Shown: positions 53,669 to 63,471, counted from the first letter of the stretch. The stretch: 64,000 nucleotides of DNA from Hypnocyclicus thermotrophus (GCF_004365575.1 NZ_SOBG01000008.1:62001-126000), one strand, 5' to 3'. The notes: generated by a model not told the origin, from the letters alone. Program-made: numbers and translations.

Positions 53669-54964
53669 ATGACATATAATTGTGATGTTTTAATTATTGG
53701 TAGTGGACTAGCTGCCCTTAATTTGGCAATTAATTTAGATAAAAGTATCGATATATTAATTGTAAGTAATTCAAAATTAAAAGATTGTAATAGTTATTTA
53801 GCTCAAGGAGGAATTACTACAATTAAAGATGAAAAAGATAAAGAATTATTTATAAAGGATACTTTAGTAGCTGGTGAAAATGCTAATGATATTGAAACAA
53901 TTAATTTTGTTTCCGAAAATGCTAATAAATCTATACAAAATTTAGTAAAGTTAGGTGTTCCATTTAATAAAGATAAAAATAACAATTTAATATATACTAA
54001 AGAAGCTGCGCATTCTACAAATAGAATTCTTTATTGTGATGATAGTAGTGGAAAAGTTATTTGGAAAACTATATTTTCTCATATTATAAATAGAAAAAAT
54101 ATAGACATTATTGATAATGTAGAGATAGTTGATATAAAATCAGAAAATAATAATTGTTATGGTGCAATTGGAATAGATGAAAATAAAAACATTATGAACT
54201 TTAATTCTAAAATAACTGTATTAGCTACTGGAGGAATTGGTGGATTATTTAAAAATTCCACTAATTTTAATAATATAAAAGGAATCGGTGTCTCCATTGC
54301 TCTTAGACATAACATAAAAGTAAAAGACCTTGAATATATACAAATGCATCCAACAGCTTTTTATTCTACAAATTCAGATAAAAGATTTTTAATCTCTGAA
54401 TCAGTAAGAGGAGAAGGAGCTTATATAGTAAATGATATTGGAGAAAGATTTGTAAATGAACTATTACCTAGAAACAAAGTAAGTGAACGCATACTAAAAG
54501 AAAAGAAAAATCGTAATATTGATTTTGTTTATTTAGACGCTAGACATCTTGGAAAAAATTATCTACAAAATAGATTTCCAAAAATCTATAATTTTTGTCT
54601 TGAAAATGGTTATGATATGTCAAAAGACCTTATTCCTATACATCCTTCGCAGCATTATTTTATGGGTGGAATAGCTGTTGATAAAAATTCTAAAACATCT
54701 ATGAATAATTTATATGCTTGTGGAGAAGTTAGTTGTACTGGACTACATGGTAAAAATAGACTTGCTAGTAATTCTTTATTAGAAGCTGTTGTATTTTCTG
54801 AAAGTGCCGCAAATTCTATTAATAAAGAAATTAACAGTAAAGATCCAAAAATAATTAATTACACTAATAATCTATTTGAAATAAAAAAAGAAAATATAAA
54901 AATATTAATTGATACTTTTAAAAAAATTCGGGAGGATTTATCTGATGAATTTTATTCTTATTGA
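53669..54964 (+). CDS. nadB: L-aspartate oxidase (short form)
   Basis: 431 residues, about 80-100 fewer than typical NadB. FAD motif VLIIGSGLAALNLA, SYLAQGGI, TGGIGGLFKNSTN and SVRGEGAYIVNDIGERFVNE are intact, as are the catalytic His/Arg segments (MHPTAFY, HYFMGGIAVDKN). The C-terminal helical domain found in most NadB is reduced to about 50 residues. It starts 2 nt after nadA and overlaps nadC by 20 nt. Using fumarate as acceptor is expected for an anaerobe. Confidence 0.92.
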   Translation: MTYNCDVLIIGSGLAALNLAINLDKSIDILIVSNSKLKDCNSYLAQGGITTIKDEKDKELFIKDTLVAGENANDIETINFVSENANKSIQNLVKLGVPFNKDKNNNLIYTKEAAHSTNRILYCDDSSGKVIWKTIFSHIINRKNIDIIDNVEIVDIKSENNNCYGAIGIDENKNIMNFNSKITVLATGGIGGLFKNSTNFNNIKGIGVSIALRHNIKVKDLEYIQMHPTAFYSTNSDKRFLISESVRGEGAYIVNDIGERFVNELLPRNKVSERILKEKKNRNIDFVYLDARHLGKNYLQNRFPKIYNFCLENGYDMSKDLIPIHPSQHYFMGGIAVDKNSKTSMNNLYACGEVSCTGLHGKNRLASNSLLEAVVFSESAANSINKEINSKDPKIINYTNNLFEIKKENIKILIDTFKKIREDLSDEFYSY

Positions 54965-55781
54965 TAAAATAATAAACGAAGCACTAATAGAAGACGCTAT
55001 ATATGATGATGTTACTACTTTAAATATCATTTCAAAAGATAAAAAAGCTAAAATTGATTTAATTGCAAAAGAAGACTTAATAATTTGTGGTCTTGAAGTT
55101 TTTAAAAGAGTTTTTGATATACTTGGAGATGTTAATATAGAATTTCATTATAATGAAGGAGAATTTATTAAAAATAAAGAAATTGTAGCTACATTAGAAG
55201 GAAATGCTCAAAATATTCTTTTAGGAGAACGAGTTGCTCTAAATTTATTACAAAGAATGAGTGGGATAGCTACTAAAACTTATAATATCGTAAAATTACT
55301 TGAAGGTAGCAAAATAAAAGTTCTTGATACAAGAAAAACTACACCACTTTTTAGAACTCTAGAGAAATATTCTGTAAAAATTGGTGGTGGATATAATCAT
55401 AGATTTAATTTGAGTGATATGGCTATGATAAAAGATAATCATATTAAAGCTGCTGGTAGCATTACAAAGGCTGTCAATGCTATTAGAAAAAATAATCCTT
55501 TTATAAAAAAAATAGAAGTTGAATGTGAGACACTAGCAGATGTAACAGAAGCTATTATAGCAAAGGCTGATATAATTATGCTTGATAATATGGATAATGA
55601 TACCATGAAAAAAGCTATTAATATCATTAATAAACAAGCTATAATAGAAGTTTCTGGAAATGTAACAGAAGAACGAATAAATACTCTTAAAACTCTTGAT
55701 ATTGATTATATATCTATAGGGGCTCTTACTCATTCTGTAAAATCTAGTGATCTTAGCATGAAAAATTTAGTTATTTTTTAA
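54945..55781 (+). CDS. nadC: Nicotinate-nucleotide pyrophosphorylase (quinolinate PRTase)
   Basis: 278 residues from the ATG at 54945 (GGGAGG 8 nt upstream, inside nadB). LDTRKTTPLFRTLEKYSVKIGGGYNHR and MIKDNHI are the PRPP/quinolinate site, with VECETL and MLDNMDND the metal and barrel segments; no residue is missing. It completes the de novo NAD pathway of the operon. Confidence 0.96.
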   Translation: MNFILIDKIINEALIEDAIYDDVTTLNIISKDKKAKIDLIAKEDLIICGLEVFKRVFDILGDVNIEFHYNEGEFIKNKEIVATLEGNAQNILLGERVALNLLQRMSGIATKTYNIVKLLEGSKIKVLDTRKTTPLFRTLEKYSVKIGGGYNHRFNLSDMAMIKDNHIKAAGSITKAVNAIRKNNPFIKKIEVECETLADVTEAIIAKADIIMLDNMDNDTMKKAINIINKQAIIEVSGNVTEERINTLKTLDIDYISIGALTHSVKSSDLSMKNLVIF

Positions 55782-55808
55782 CAAATAATTAATTTTACTT
55801 GATTTAAA

Positions 55809-55850
55809 TAAAAAGAGCAGAAGTTTATTAAAAACTTCTACTCTTTTTTT
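55809..55850. terminator. Bidirectional terminator between nadC and adhE
   Basis: AAAAAGAG-C-AGAAGTTT and AAACTTCT-A-CTCTTTTT with a 5-nt loop and T-run. Confidence 0.85.
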
Positions 55851-55885
55851 ATTTCAAATTGATTAAAATAATTATGAATCTAGTT

Positions 55886-58516
55886 TTATTTTTCTTGTTT
55901 TTCTTTAGCAGATTTTTTAGCTTCATACTCTTTTGCACCATAATAAGCTCTTAAATATAATTCTTTTAATTCAGACATTAATGGATATCTAGGATTTGCA
56001 CCTGTACATTGGTCATCAAATGCTTCTTCTGTCATTTGATCTAAACTTTCTAAAAATGCTTTTTCATTTATTCCATATTCTTTTATAGAAGAAGGAATTC
56101 CTATTTGAGCTTTTAATTCATCTATTTTAACAACTAGTTTTTCTATTTTTTCTTCTATTGTTGTTCCGCCTAATCCTAAATGGTCAGCTATTGCAGCATA
56201 TCTATATTTTGCATCTGGATATTTATATTGTGCAAATGCAGCTTGTTTTCTTGGATTATCAGTAGCATTGTATTTAATAACTTCATTTAATAATAAAGCA
56301 TTTGCAACTCCATGAGGTATATGGTGTGTTCCGCCTAATTTATGTGCCATTGAATGACAAATCCCTAAAAATGCATTAGCAAAAGCCATTCCTGCTATAC
56401 AAGAAGCATTAGCCATTTTTTCTTTTGCTTTTATAGCTTCCGCACCTTTTTCATATGATTCTGGTAAATATTTAAATACAAGTCTTATAGCTTCTAATGA
56501 TAATGGTTTTGTATACTCAGATGCAAGTACAGATACATAAGCTTCTATAGCATGTGTAAGTACGTCTATTCCTGATGCAGAAGTTAGTCCTTTAGGCATA
56601 CTTAACATTAATTGAGGATCAACTATAGCCATATTAGGAGTTAATTCATAATCAGCTAATGGGTATTTTACACCTGTTTCATCATCTGTAATAACTGCAA
56701 ACGGAGTTACTTCTGAACCAGTTCCTGCTGATGTTGCTACAGCTATAAACTGAGCTTTTTTCCCTAATTTTGGAAATTCAAATATTCTTTTTCTTATATC
56801 CATAAATCTCATAGCAAGGTCTTCAAATCTTACTTCTGGATGTTCATATAATGTCCACATGATTTTACCTGCATCCATTGGTGAACCTCCACCAAGAGCT
56901 ATTATTACATCTGGTTGATAAGCTAACATTGCTTCTGCTCCTGCTCTTGCACTTGATAAAGTAGGATCAGCTTTTACTTCTGAAAATATTCTATAATCTA
57001 CACCTATTTCATCTAATACAGTAGTAATGTGATCTGTATACCCTAAACTAGCAAGTACACTATCAGTAACTATAAATGCTTTTTTCTTAGTTCCTTTTAA
57101 TTCTTGAAGTGCAATCGGTAATGACCCATATTTAAAATAAACTTTTTCTGGAACTCTAAACCAAAGCATGTTTTCTCTCCTTTCAGCTACTGTTTTTATA
57201 TTAATTAAATGTTTTACTCCTACGTTTTCTGATACTGCATTTCCTCCCCAAGATCCACAACCAAGTGTTAGTGACGGAGCTAATTTAAAGTTATATATAT
57301 CCCCAATTGCTCCTTGAGATGAAGGCATATTTATAAGTGTTCTTCCTGTTTTCATAATTTTTCCAAATTTATTTATTTTTTCTTGTTGTGTTACTTGATC
57401 CACATATAATACAGAGGTATGTCCCATTCCTCCAAGTTCTACTAATCTATCAGCTTTAGTTAAGGCATCTTCAAATGATGTAGATCTATACATAGCTAAT
57501 ACCGGAGATAATTTTTCATGTGAGAATGGTTCTTCTAATTCAACAGATTCAACTTCTCCTATTAATACTTTTGCAGTTTTAGGTACTTCTACGCCTGCTA
57601 ATTGAGCTATTTTATAAGCAGATTGACCAACTATATTGGCATTAAGTCTACCGTCTATTACAATAGTATTTCTAACTTTCTCTACCTCATCATTTTTTAA
57701 AATATAAGCACCTCTTAATTCAAACTCTTTTTTAACTTCATCATATATTTTATCAGATACAATAACAGCTTGTTCTGATGCACAGATTACTCCATTATCA
57801 AAAGTTTTTGATAAAAGAATAGAATTCACTGCCATTTTTATATGTGCTGACTCATCTATAATAACCGGTGTATTCCCAGCTCCAACTCCTATTGCTGGGA
57901 CTCCTGATGAATAAGCAGCTTTTACCATTCCAGGGCCACCAGTAGCTAATATAAGATCTGATGATCTCATTAATACATTTGACATTTCTACTGAAGGAGT
58001 ATCAATCCACGCAATTATATCTTCTGGTGCTCCAGCTTTTACAGCTGCATCAAGTACCAATTTTGCAGCAGCTATTGTACACTCTTTTGCTCTTGGATGC
58101 GGCGAAAATATAATTCCATTTCTAGTTTTTAGAGCTATTAAAGCTTTAAAAATTGCAGTTGATGTAGGATTTGTTGTAGGTATAATTCCTGCAATAATCC
58201 CTATTGGTTCGGCTATTTTTGTTACACCAAAAGCATTATCTTTTTCTATTACTCCGCACGTTTTAAAATCTTTATATTGATTATATATATATTCTGATGC
58301 AAAGTGATTTTTTATTACTTTATCTTCTACTATTCCCATTCCAGTTTCTTTTACTGCTAGTTTTGCAAGCTCAATTCTAGAATTATTTGCAGCTAAAGCA
58401 GCTTGCCTAAAAATCTCATCAACTTGTTCTTGTGAAAAATTTGAAAATTTTCTTTGTGCTTCTCTTACTTTTTTAATAGCAAGATTTAATTCATCAACAT
58501 TTGTTACTTTAAACAT
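55886..58516 (-). CDS. adhE: Bifunctional acetaldehyde-CoA/alcohol dehydrogenase
   Basis: 876 residues. The N-terminal aldehyde dehydrogenase half has the catalytic Cys in NGVICASEQA; the C-terminal iron alcohol dehydrogenase half has GGGSPMDAGK, TAGTGSEVTPFAVITD, LTHAIEAYV and GICHSMAHKLGGTHHIPHG metal ligands. It turns acetyl-CoA into ethanol with two NADH in the cytoplasm, typically as spirosomes. AGGAGG precedes the ATG. The leader is about 135 nt and includes an inverted repeat. Confidence 0.97.
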   Translation of the reverse strand: MFKVTNVDELNLAIKKVREAQRKFSNFSQEQVDEIFRQAALAANNSRIELAKLAVKETGMGIVEDKVIKNHFASEYIYNQYKDFKTCGVIEKDNAFGVTKIAEPIGIIAGIIPTTNPTSTAIFKALIALKTRNGIIFSPHPRAKECTIAAAKLVLDAAVKAGAPEDIIAWIDTPSVEMSNVLMRSSDLILATGGPGMVKAAYSSGVPAIGVGAGNTPVIIDESAHIKMAVNSILLSKTFDNGVICASEQAVIVSDKIYDEVKKEFELRGAYILKNDEVEKVRNTIVIDGRLNANIVGQSAYKIAQLAGVEVPKTAKVLIGEVESVELEEPFSHEKLSPVLAMYRSTSFEDALTKADRLVELGGMGHTSVLYVDQVTQQEKINKFGKIMKTGRTLINMPSSQGAIGDIYNFKLAPSLTLGCGSWGGNAVSENVGVKHLINIKTVAERRENMLWFRVPEKVYFKYGSLPIALQELKGTKKKAFIVTDSVLASLGYTDHITTVLDEIGVDYRIFSEVKADPTLSSARAGAEAMLAYQPDVIIALGGGSPMDAGKIMWTLYEHPEVRFEDLAMRFMDIRKRIFEFPKLGKKAQFIAVATSAGTGSEVTPFAVITDDETGVKYPLADYELTPNMAIVDPQLMLSMPKGLTSASGIDVLTHAIEAYVSVLASEYTKPLSLEAIRLVFKYLPESYEKGAEAIKAKEKMANASCIAGMAFANAFLGICHSMAHKLGGTHHIPHGVANALLLNEVIKYNATDNPRKQAAFAQYKYPDAKYRYAAIADHLGLGGTTIEEKIEKLVVKIDELKAQIGIPSSIKEYGINEKAFLESLDQMTEEAFDDQCTGANPRYPLMSELKELYLRAYYGAKEYEAKKSAKEKQEK

Positions 58517-58609
58517 ATCTCTTCCTCCTAAAGTGATTTTTTTAACTATAATATGTAAAAAAAATTATGAGCAATAAAAACTTCTTTTAATTAAATGCTT
58601 TTTAACATG

Positions 58610-58647
58610 TGTTGAGTGTTATTTAAAATATTTTTTTAACAATCAAC
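58610..58647. repeat. Inverted repeat in the adhE leader
   Basis: On the minus strand GTTGATTGTTA and TAACACTCAAC are imperfectly complementary around an AT spacer. A TTGTTAA half-site lies in the left arm, just after the probable start of transcription. Candidate operator or hairpin. Confidence 0.4.
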
Positions 58648-58658
58648 TCTATAAGATA

Positions 58659-58687
58659 AATATATCACAAATGAAATTTAATGTCAA
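58659..58687 (-). promoter_or_regulatory. Promoter of adhE
   Basis: On the minus strand TTGACA, 17 nt ending TGTGA, TATATT (extended -10). The gap 58517-58863 holds this promoter, the leader repeat and the hyd terminator, with no gene. Confidence 0.75.
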
Positions 58688-58804
58688 TTGTTTTTTATTT
58701 TTTCAAGAAAAATATTTTTTTTATTATATTTAGTTTAAAATATTATTTGTTCTATATATCTATATAATTTATATGAAATCTCAAAATTATTCGTTTAAAA
58801 CAAG

Positions 58805-58845
58805 TATAATAAAAAGACATCAACCATAATTAAATGATTGATGTC
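58805..58845 (-). terminator. Intrinsic terminator after the hydrogenase operon
   Basis: On the minus strand GACATCAA, 14-nt loop, TTGATGTC then TTTTTATTATA. Confidence 0.75.
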
Positions 58846-58863
58846 ATAACAAATTTTAATATC

Positions 58864-60618
58864 TTATATTTTATGTTTTGGGAAATATTTTGTATGTAAC
58901 ATTTCATGAGCTTTATGACTCATTGGTTTTTCTAAATGATTTTCATAAATAGACTTAATATAAGGATTTTCATGCGATTTTCTTATTTCACAATTTTCAT
59001 CTATATTATTAAGAACCTCTGTTCTTTTTTTAATTATTTCAAAATTTCCGTTATGGTAAGGTTGTCCTCCACCACCAACGCATCCTCCTTTACAAGCCAT
59101 TATTTCTATAGCATGTAATTTTTCTTCTCCAGATTTAACTTTTTCAAGTAATTTTCTAGCTTCTCCAAGTCCATGAGCTATTCCTATTCTAAGATCTAAA
59201 TCTCCAACTTTTACAGTAGCTACTCTACATCCTTCGTATCCTCTTAAAACTTCGAAATTAACATTTTCTAGAGTTTCTCCTGTTATCCATTCGTAAGCAG
59301 TTCTCGTTGCTGCTTCTATAACTCCTCCAGTTCTTCCGAAAATAACTCCAGCTCCTGTATAATCACCAAGAGGTGCATCAAATTTAGATTTTTCTAATTT
59401 TTTAAGATCTATATTAGCTTGTTTTAATAGTTTAGCTAATTCTCTAGTAGAAATTGAAATATCTACATCAGGATTTCCATCTTTAGAAAATTCTTCTCTT
59501 CCAGCTTCATATTTTTTAGCAAGACAAGGCATAACAGATACTACCACTAAATCTTCTCTGTTTATTCCTTCTTCTTTTGCCCATATATTTTTAGCTACTG
59601 CTCCAAACATTTGTTGAGGTGATTTTGCAGTTGAAGGTACATCTAACATATCAGGGAAATTATGTTCAATAAATTTTACCCATGCTGGACAACAAGATGT
59701 AAGTATAGGTAAAGCTTTTTCGTCTCCTGCTAAATATTTTTCTAATCTAGCCTTTAACTCTGAAGCTTCTTCCATTATTGTTAAGTCAGCAGCCCAGTTA
59801 GTATCAAATACTCCATCAAATCCTAATTTTTTAAGAGCTGTAACCATTTCACCTTCAACATTTGTTCCTACTGGATATCCAAATTCTTCTCCAAGTGCTG
59901 CTCTTACAGCTGGAGCTACTTGTACTATAACTTTTTTCTTAGGGTTAGCTAATGCTCTTACTACTTTCCAAGTATGATCAGCTTCACTTAAAGCTCCAAC
60001 TGGACATACTGCGACACATTGTCCACAGTAAGTACATACTGAATCTTCTAAATCTTGCTCAAATGCAGGTGCTACTACTGCTTCAAATCCTCTGTTTACT
60101 CCTGATAAAGCTCCAACAGTTTGGATTTTATTACACATAGTTTCACATCTTCTACACATAATACATTTGTCCATATCTCTTATAATTGAAGGTGAATAAT
60201 CTTTTCTATATGTTGATTCTGCTCCTTCAAATCTTATTTCTCTTATTCCAAATTGAATAGCTAAATCTTGAAGAGTACATTCTCCTGATTTTGAACATGC
60301 TAAACAATCTTTTGGGTGGTCTGATAACATTAATTCAAGTACTGTTTTTCTACTATGCATTACTCTCATTGAATTAGTTGTAACATTCATTCCTTCAAAT
60401 ACCGGTGTAGCACATGAAGGTGCTAGATTTTTTCTTCCTTCTACTTCTACAACACATATTCTACATGATGCACAATCATTTTTGTAATCAGCGCTTCCTA
60501 TATTTAAATAACATAAGCTTGGTATATTTATTCCTAATGATTTAGCTGCTGCTAAAATAGTACTATTTTTAGGTACTTCTGTTTGAATACCATCTATAGT
60601 AACTTTAACCTTTTCCAT
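58864..60618 (-). CDS. hydA: [FeFe]-hydrogenase catalytic subunit HydA of a bifurcating HydABC complex
   Basis: 584 residues. N-terminal plant-type [2Fe-2S] (CASCRICVVEVEG), His/Cys cluster site (HPKDCLACSKSGEC), and two [4Fe-4S] sets (CIMCRRCETMC, CTYCGQCVAVC) precede the H-cluster. H-cluster motifs are L1 TSCCPAWVKF, L2 MPCLAKKYEA and L3 MACKGGCVGGGGQP, all intact. It oxidises NADH and reduced ferredoxin together to make H2. ATG at 60618 is chosen although its site is 11 nt away; a GTG at 60630 abuts the site. 39 nt after hydB. Confidence 0.95.
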   Translation of the reverse strand: MEKVKVTIDGIQTEVPKNSTILAAAKSLGINIPSLCYLNIGSADYKNDCASCRICVVEVEGRKNLAPSCATPVFEGMNVTTNSMRVMHSRKTVLELMLSDHPKDCLACSKSGECTLQDLAIQFGIREIRFEGAESTYRKDYSPSIIRDMDKCIMCRRCETMCNKIQTVGALSGVNRGFEAVVAPAFEQDLEDSVCTYCGQCVAVCPVGALSEADHTWKVVRALANPKKKVIVQVAPAVRAALGEEFGYPVGTNVEGEMVTALKKLGFDGVFDTNWAADLTIMEEASELKARLEKYLAGDEKALPILTSCCPAWVKFIEHNFPDMLDVPSTAKSPQQMFGAVAKNIWAKEEGINREDLVVVSVMPCLAKKYEAGREEFSKDGNPDVDISISTRELAKLLKQANIDLKKLEKSKFDAPLGDYTGAGVIFGRTGGVIEAATRTAYEWITGETLENVNFEVLRGYEGCRVATVKVGDLDLRIGIAHGLGEARKLLEKVKSGEEKLHAIEIMACKGGCVGGGGQPYHNGNFEIIKKRTEVLNNIDENCEIRKSHENPYIKSIYENHLEKPMSHKAHEMLHTKYFPKHKI

Positions 60619-60657
60619 TACTTTATTCACTCCTTTTTTGATTACTTTATTCGATAA

Positions 60658-62445
60658 TTATAGTCTGTCTATAGCTTTAAATTTACAAGTTGAATAACAT
60701 GCACCACATTTAATACATTTTTCTTGATCAATTACATGTTTTTCTTTTACTTTTCCTGTAATACAATTTACCGGACATACTCTAGCACATGCTGTACATC
60801 CAATACATTTATCATTAATAGTATATTGTAATAAATCTTGACATGAACCAGCTGGACATTTTTTATCTTTAACGTGTGCTACATATTCATCCCAGAAATT
60901 ATTTAAAGTTGATAATACTGGATTTGGAGCTGTTTGTCCAAGACCACATAAAGAAGTATCTTTTATTGTTTCAGATAATTCTCTTAATAACTCAAGATCT
61001 TCCATAGTACCATTACCTTTTGTTATTTTATCTAATATTTCAAGTAATCTTTTATTTCCTACTCTACATGGAGTACATTTTCCACACGATTCTTCAACTG
61101 TGAATTCAAGATAGAATTTTGATACTGCTACCATACAGTCATCTTCGTCCATAACTATCATTCCACCAGAACCCATCATAGATCCTTTTGATGTTAATGT
61201 ATCAAAATCAATTGGAGTATCTAAATCTTTTTCAGTAAGACATCCTCCAGATGGTCCTCCTGTTTGTACCGCTTTAAATTTTTTACCGTCTTTAATTCCT
61301 CCACCAATTTCAAAAATAACTTCTCTTAAAGTTGTTCCCATTGGTACTTCTACCAATCCTACATTATTTATTTTCCCTGCAAGAGCAAAAACTTTTGTTC
61401 CTGATGATTTTTCAGTTCCTATCGTAGTATACCATTCGCCACCATTTAAAATAATTTCTGGTATATTTGCAAATGTTTCTACATTATTAACGTTTGTAGG
61501 TCTTCCAAAATATCCTGATTCAGCTGGAAAAGGTGGTTTAGAAGTTGGTTCTCCTCTTTCTCCTTCCATAGAATGAATAAGTGCTGTTTCTTCTCCACAT
61601 ACAAAAGCTCCAGCTCCATATTTTATTTCTATATCAAAACTAAAATCAGTTCCTAAAATATTTTCTCCTAATAATCCATATTCTCTAGCATCTGCCATAG
61701 CTTTTCTTAATCTTTTGATAGCTAATGGATATTCAGCTCTTATATACACAAGACCTTTATTTGCCCCTGTAGCATATCCACATATTGCCATAGCTTCTAT
61801 TACTGAATGAGGGTCTCCTTCAAGTATAGATCTATCCATAAATGCTCCTGGATCTCCTTCATCAGCATTACATACTACATATTTTTGATCAGCATGATTA
61901 TTTGCTGCAAATTGCCATTTTAATCCAGTAGGGAATCCTCCCCCACCTCTTCCTCTTATTTTAGAAAGTTTTACTTCATTTATTACATCTTCTGGAGTCA
62001 TTTCTGTTAAACATTTCCCTAAAGCTTGATATCCTCTATTTCCTAAATATTCTTTTATATTTTCAGGATTGATAAGTCCACAGTTTCTAAGCGCTATTCT
62101 TTGTTGTTTATCATAAAATCCCATTTTATCAGAATCAGATATTTTTTCTTTTGTACTAGGATCTTTATATAATAAACTTTCGATTTTTTCACCTTTTATT
62201 AAGTCTTCTTCTACTATTCTAGCTGCATCTTCAGGTTTCACTTCTACATAAAAAGTATTACTAGGTACTATTTTAACAATAGGTCCTTTTTCACAGAATC
62301 CAAAACATCCTGTTAAAACAACTTGAACTTCCTCTTCCATTCCTTTTTCTTTTAGTAAAGCATTTATATTCTCTGCAATTTGAGCAGATTTTGAAGATAA
62401 ACAACCTGTCCCTCCACATATTAGGACATGTTTTTTATATGCCAT
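60658..62445 (-). CDS. hydB: NADH-binding subunit HydB (NuoF-like) of the HydABC hydrogenase
   Basis: 595 residues. N-terminal thioredoxin-like [2Fe-2S] (GGTGCLSSKS, then TGCFGFCEKGP), NuoF core with FMN/NADH motifs (IRGRGGGGFPTGLKW, CNADEGDPGAFMDR, YGAGAFVCGEETALI), the N3-type cluster site EESCGKCTPCRVG with a later Cys in DTSLCGLG, and two C-terminal 4Fe-4S ferredoxin motifs. Together these match the HydB of Thermotoga-type bifurcating enzymes. AGGAGG before ATG; 17 nt after the broken gene. Confidence 0.95.
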   Translation of the reverse strand: MAYKKHVLICGGTGCLSSKSAQIAENINALLKEKGMEEEVQVVLTGCFGFCEKGPIVKIVPSNTFYVEVKPEDAARIVEEDLIKGEKIESLLYKDPSTKEKISDSDKMGFYDKQQRIALRNCGLINPENIKEYLGNRGYQALGKCLTEMTPEDVINEVKLSKIRGRGGGGFPTGLKWQFAANNHADQKYVVCNADEGDPGAFMDRSILEGDPHSVIEAMAICGYATGANKGLVYIRAEYPLAIKRLRKAMADAREYGLLGENILGTDFSFDIEIKYGAGAFVCGEETALIHSMEGERGEPTSKPPFPAESGYFGRPTNVNNVETFANIPEIILNGGEWYTTIGTEKSSGTKVFALAGKINNVGLVEVPMGTTLREVIFEIGGGIKDGKKFKAVQTGGPSGGCLTEKDLDTPIDFDTLTSKGSMMGSGGMIVMDEDDCMVAVSKFYLEFTVEESCGKCTPCRVGNKRLLEILDKITKGNGTMEDLELLRELSETIKDTSLCGLGQTAPNPVLSTLNNFWDEYVAHVKDKKCPAGSCQDLLQYTINDKCIGCTACARVCPVNCITGKVKEKHVIDQEKCIKCGACYSTCKFKAIDRL

Positions 62446-62462
62446 GTTTTTACCCTCCTCGA

Positions 62463-62885
62463 TTAATGATTACAATTACAACTATTTCCTGTGTTATTTT
62501 TTAAAAAACCAATAATATTTTCTGTATTTTTTACATATTTAATTATAATTTTTTCTGCTTCTTTCTCATCAATATCTCCAAATACTACACTTCCCGCATC
62601 TGGAACTATTATTTCTAAAGATGGATTATCACTATTATAACCTTTAAATTCAGTTTGATATACAACTACATTTTCTATTTTTTCTTTATTAATTAGGTCT
62701 ATAATATATATTCCAACTTCATCAGCCCTTTTTTTAGCTAAAAGGCTATTTTTAGATATTCCTACTTTTATTTGAATTACATTTTCTAAATCAATTTCAC
62801 TTCATTTTTTTCTTAATTGAATTAGAGCTTCACATTCTTTACCTATGTTTTTTAATTCTTCTACTGATTTGATTTTTTTAGACAT
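62463..62885 (-). pseudogene. Thioredoxin-fold [2Fe-2S] ferredoxin-like (HydD-type) gene with in-frame TGA
   Basis: 140 codons from ATG at 62885 (GGAGGG 6 nt upstream) to TAA at 62463, with one in-frame TGA at codon 28 (62802-62804). The frame is otherwise clean before and after. The start (MSKKIKSVEELKNIGKECEA) and later KVGISKNSLLAKKRADEVG, NVVVYQTEFKG and IVPDAGSVVFGDIDEKEAEK follow the small ferredoxin usually found between hydC and hydB. Its cluster cysteines are missing: VGMGTCGIAAG-type is VGISKNSLLAK, and QTGCxGMC-type is QTEFKGYN. A C-terminal CNCNH is present. Trp (TGG to TGA), error or recoding could explain the stop. Confidence 0.75.
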
Positions 62886-62912
62886 TCAAATCCCTCCAGT
62901 TATATTTTTTTA

Positions 62913-63404
62913 TTATCCTAATTCTTTATATTTTTTTATTATAGCATCTACATCTTTTGCTTCTTCTTTACCATATACATCTTCACCAACTAAAACTACT
63001 GGTGCAAGCCCACATGCTCCAACACATCTTAAAGCATCTATTGAAAATAATCCATCAGCAGTAGTTTCACCTGTAGAAATTCCTAGTTTTGCTTCAAAAT
63101 CTTTTAGTACTTTTTCTGCTCCTCTAACAAAACAAGCTGTTCCCATACATACTGATATAGGATATTTTCCTTTTGGTGTCATAGTAAAGAACGAGTAGAA
63201 ACTTACTACTCCATATACTTTTGCTAATGATACTCCTAATGCCTCAGCAACAAAAGCTTGAACTTCTTTTGGTAAATAACCAAAAATTTCTTGAGCTTTA
63301 TGAAGTACTGATATAAGAGCTCCTTCTTTTGTTTCTAATCCATCAATAAACTCTTCAAGCTTTTTAAAACATTCATTTTTTAATTTGTTTTCACAAGCCG
63401 ACAT
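62913..63404 (-). CDS. hydC: HydC (NuoE-like) subunit of the HydABC hydrogenase
   Basis: 163 residues. Helical N-terminal part (EGALISVLHKAQEIFGYLP) and thioredoxin-like [2Fe-2S] domain with CMGTACFVRG and DALRCVGACGLAPVV: the four Cys of the NuoE cluster are present. First gene of the operon, with AGGAGG before ATG and 27 nt before the broken gene. Confidence 0.95.
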   Translation of the reverse strand: MSACENKLKNECFKKLEEFIDGLETKEGALISVLHKAQEIFGYLPKEVQAFVAEALGVSLAKVYGVVSFYSFFTMTPKGKYPISVCMGTACFVRGAEKVLKDFEAKLGISTGETTADGLFSIDALRCVGACGLAPVVLVGEDVYGKEEAKDVDAIIKKYKELG

Positions 63405-63471
63405 CTTATTCCTCCTTATAATTTTGTAAACATTAAGTATATTTTTTCACATTTGTTAAACTATACGCTTT

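Noticed and set aside
62802-62804. UGA read as tryptophan genome-wide
   Set aside because: Several intact genes end in UGA (for example at 588-590, and at the hgdB/hgdC and queD/queE overlaps) and Trp is coded by TGG elsewhere.
62740-62804. Selenocysteine insertion at the in-frame TGA
   Set aside because: I see only a weak 4-bp TTGA/TCAA stem downstream, not a convincing bacterial SECIS, and the position is not a known Sec or Cys site; kept only as a remote option.
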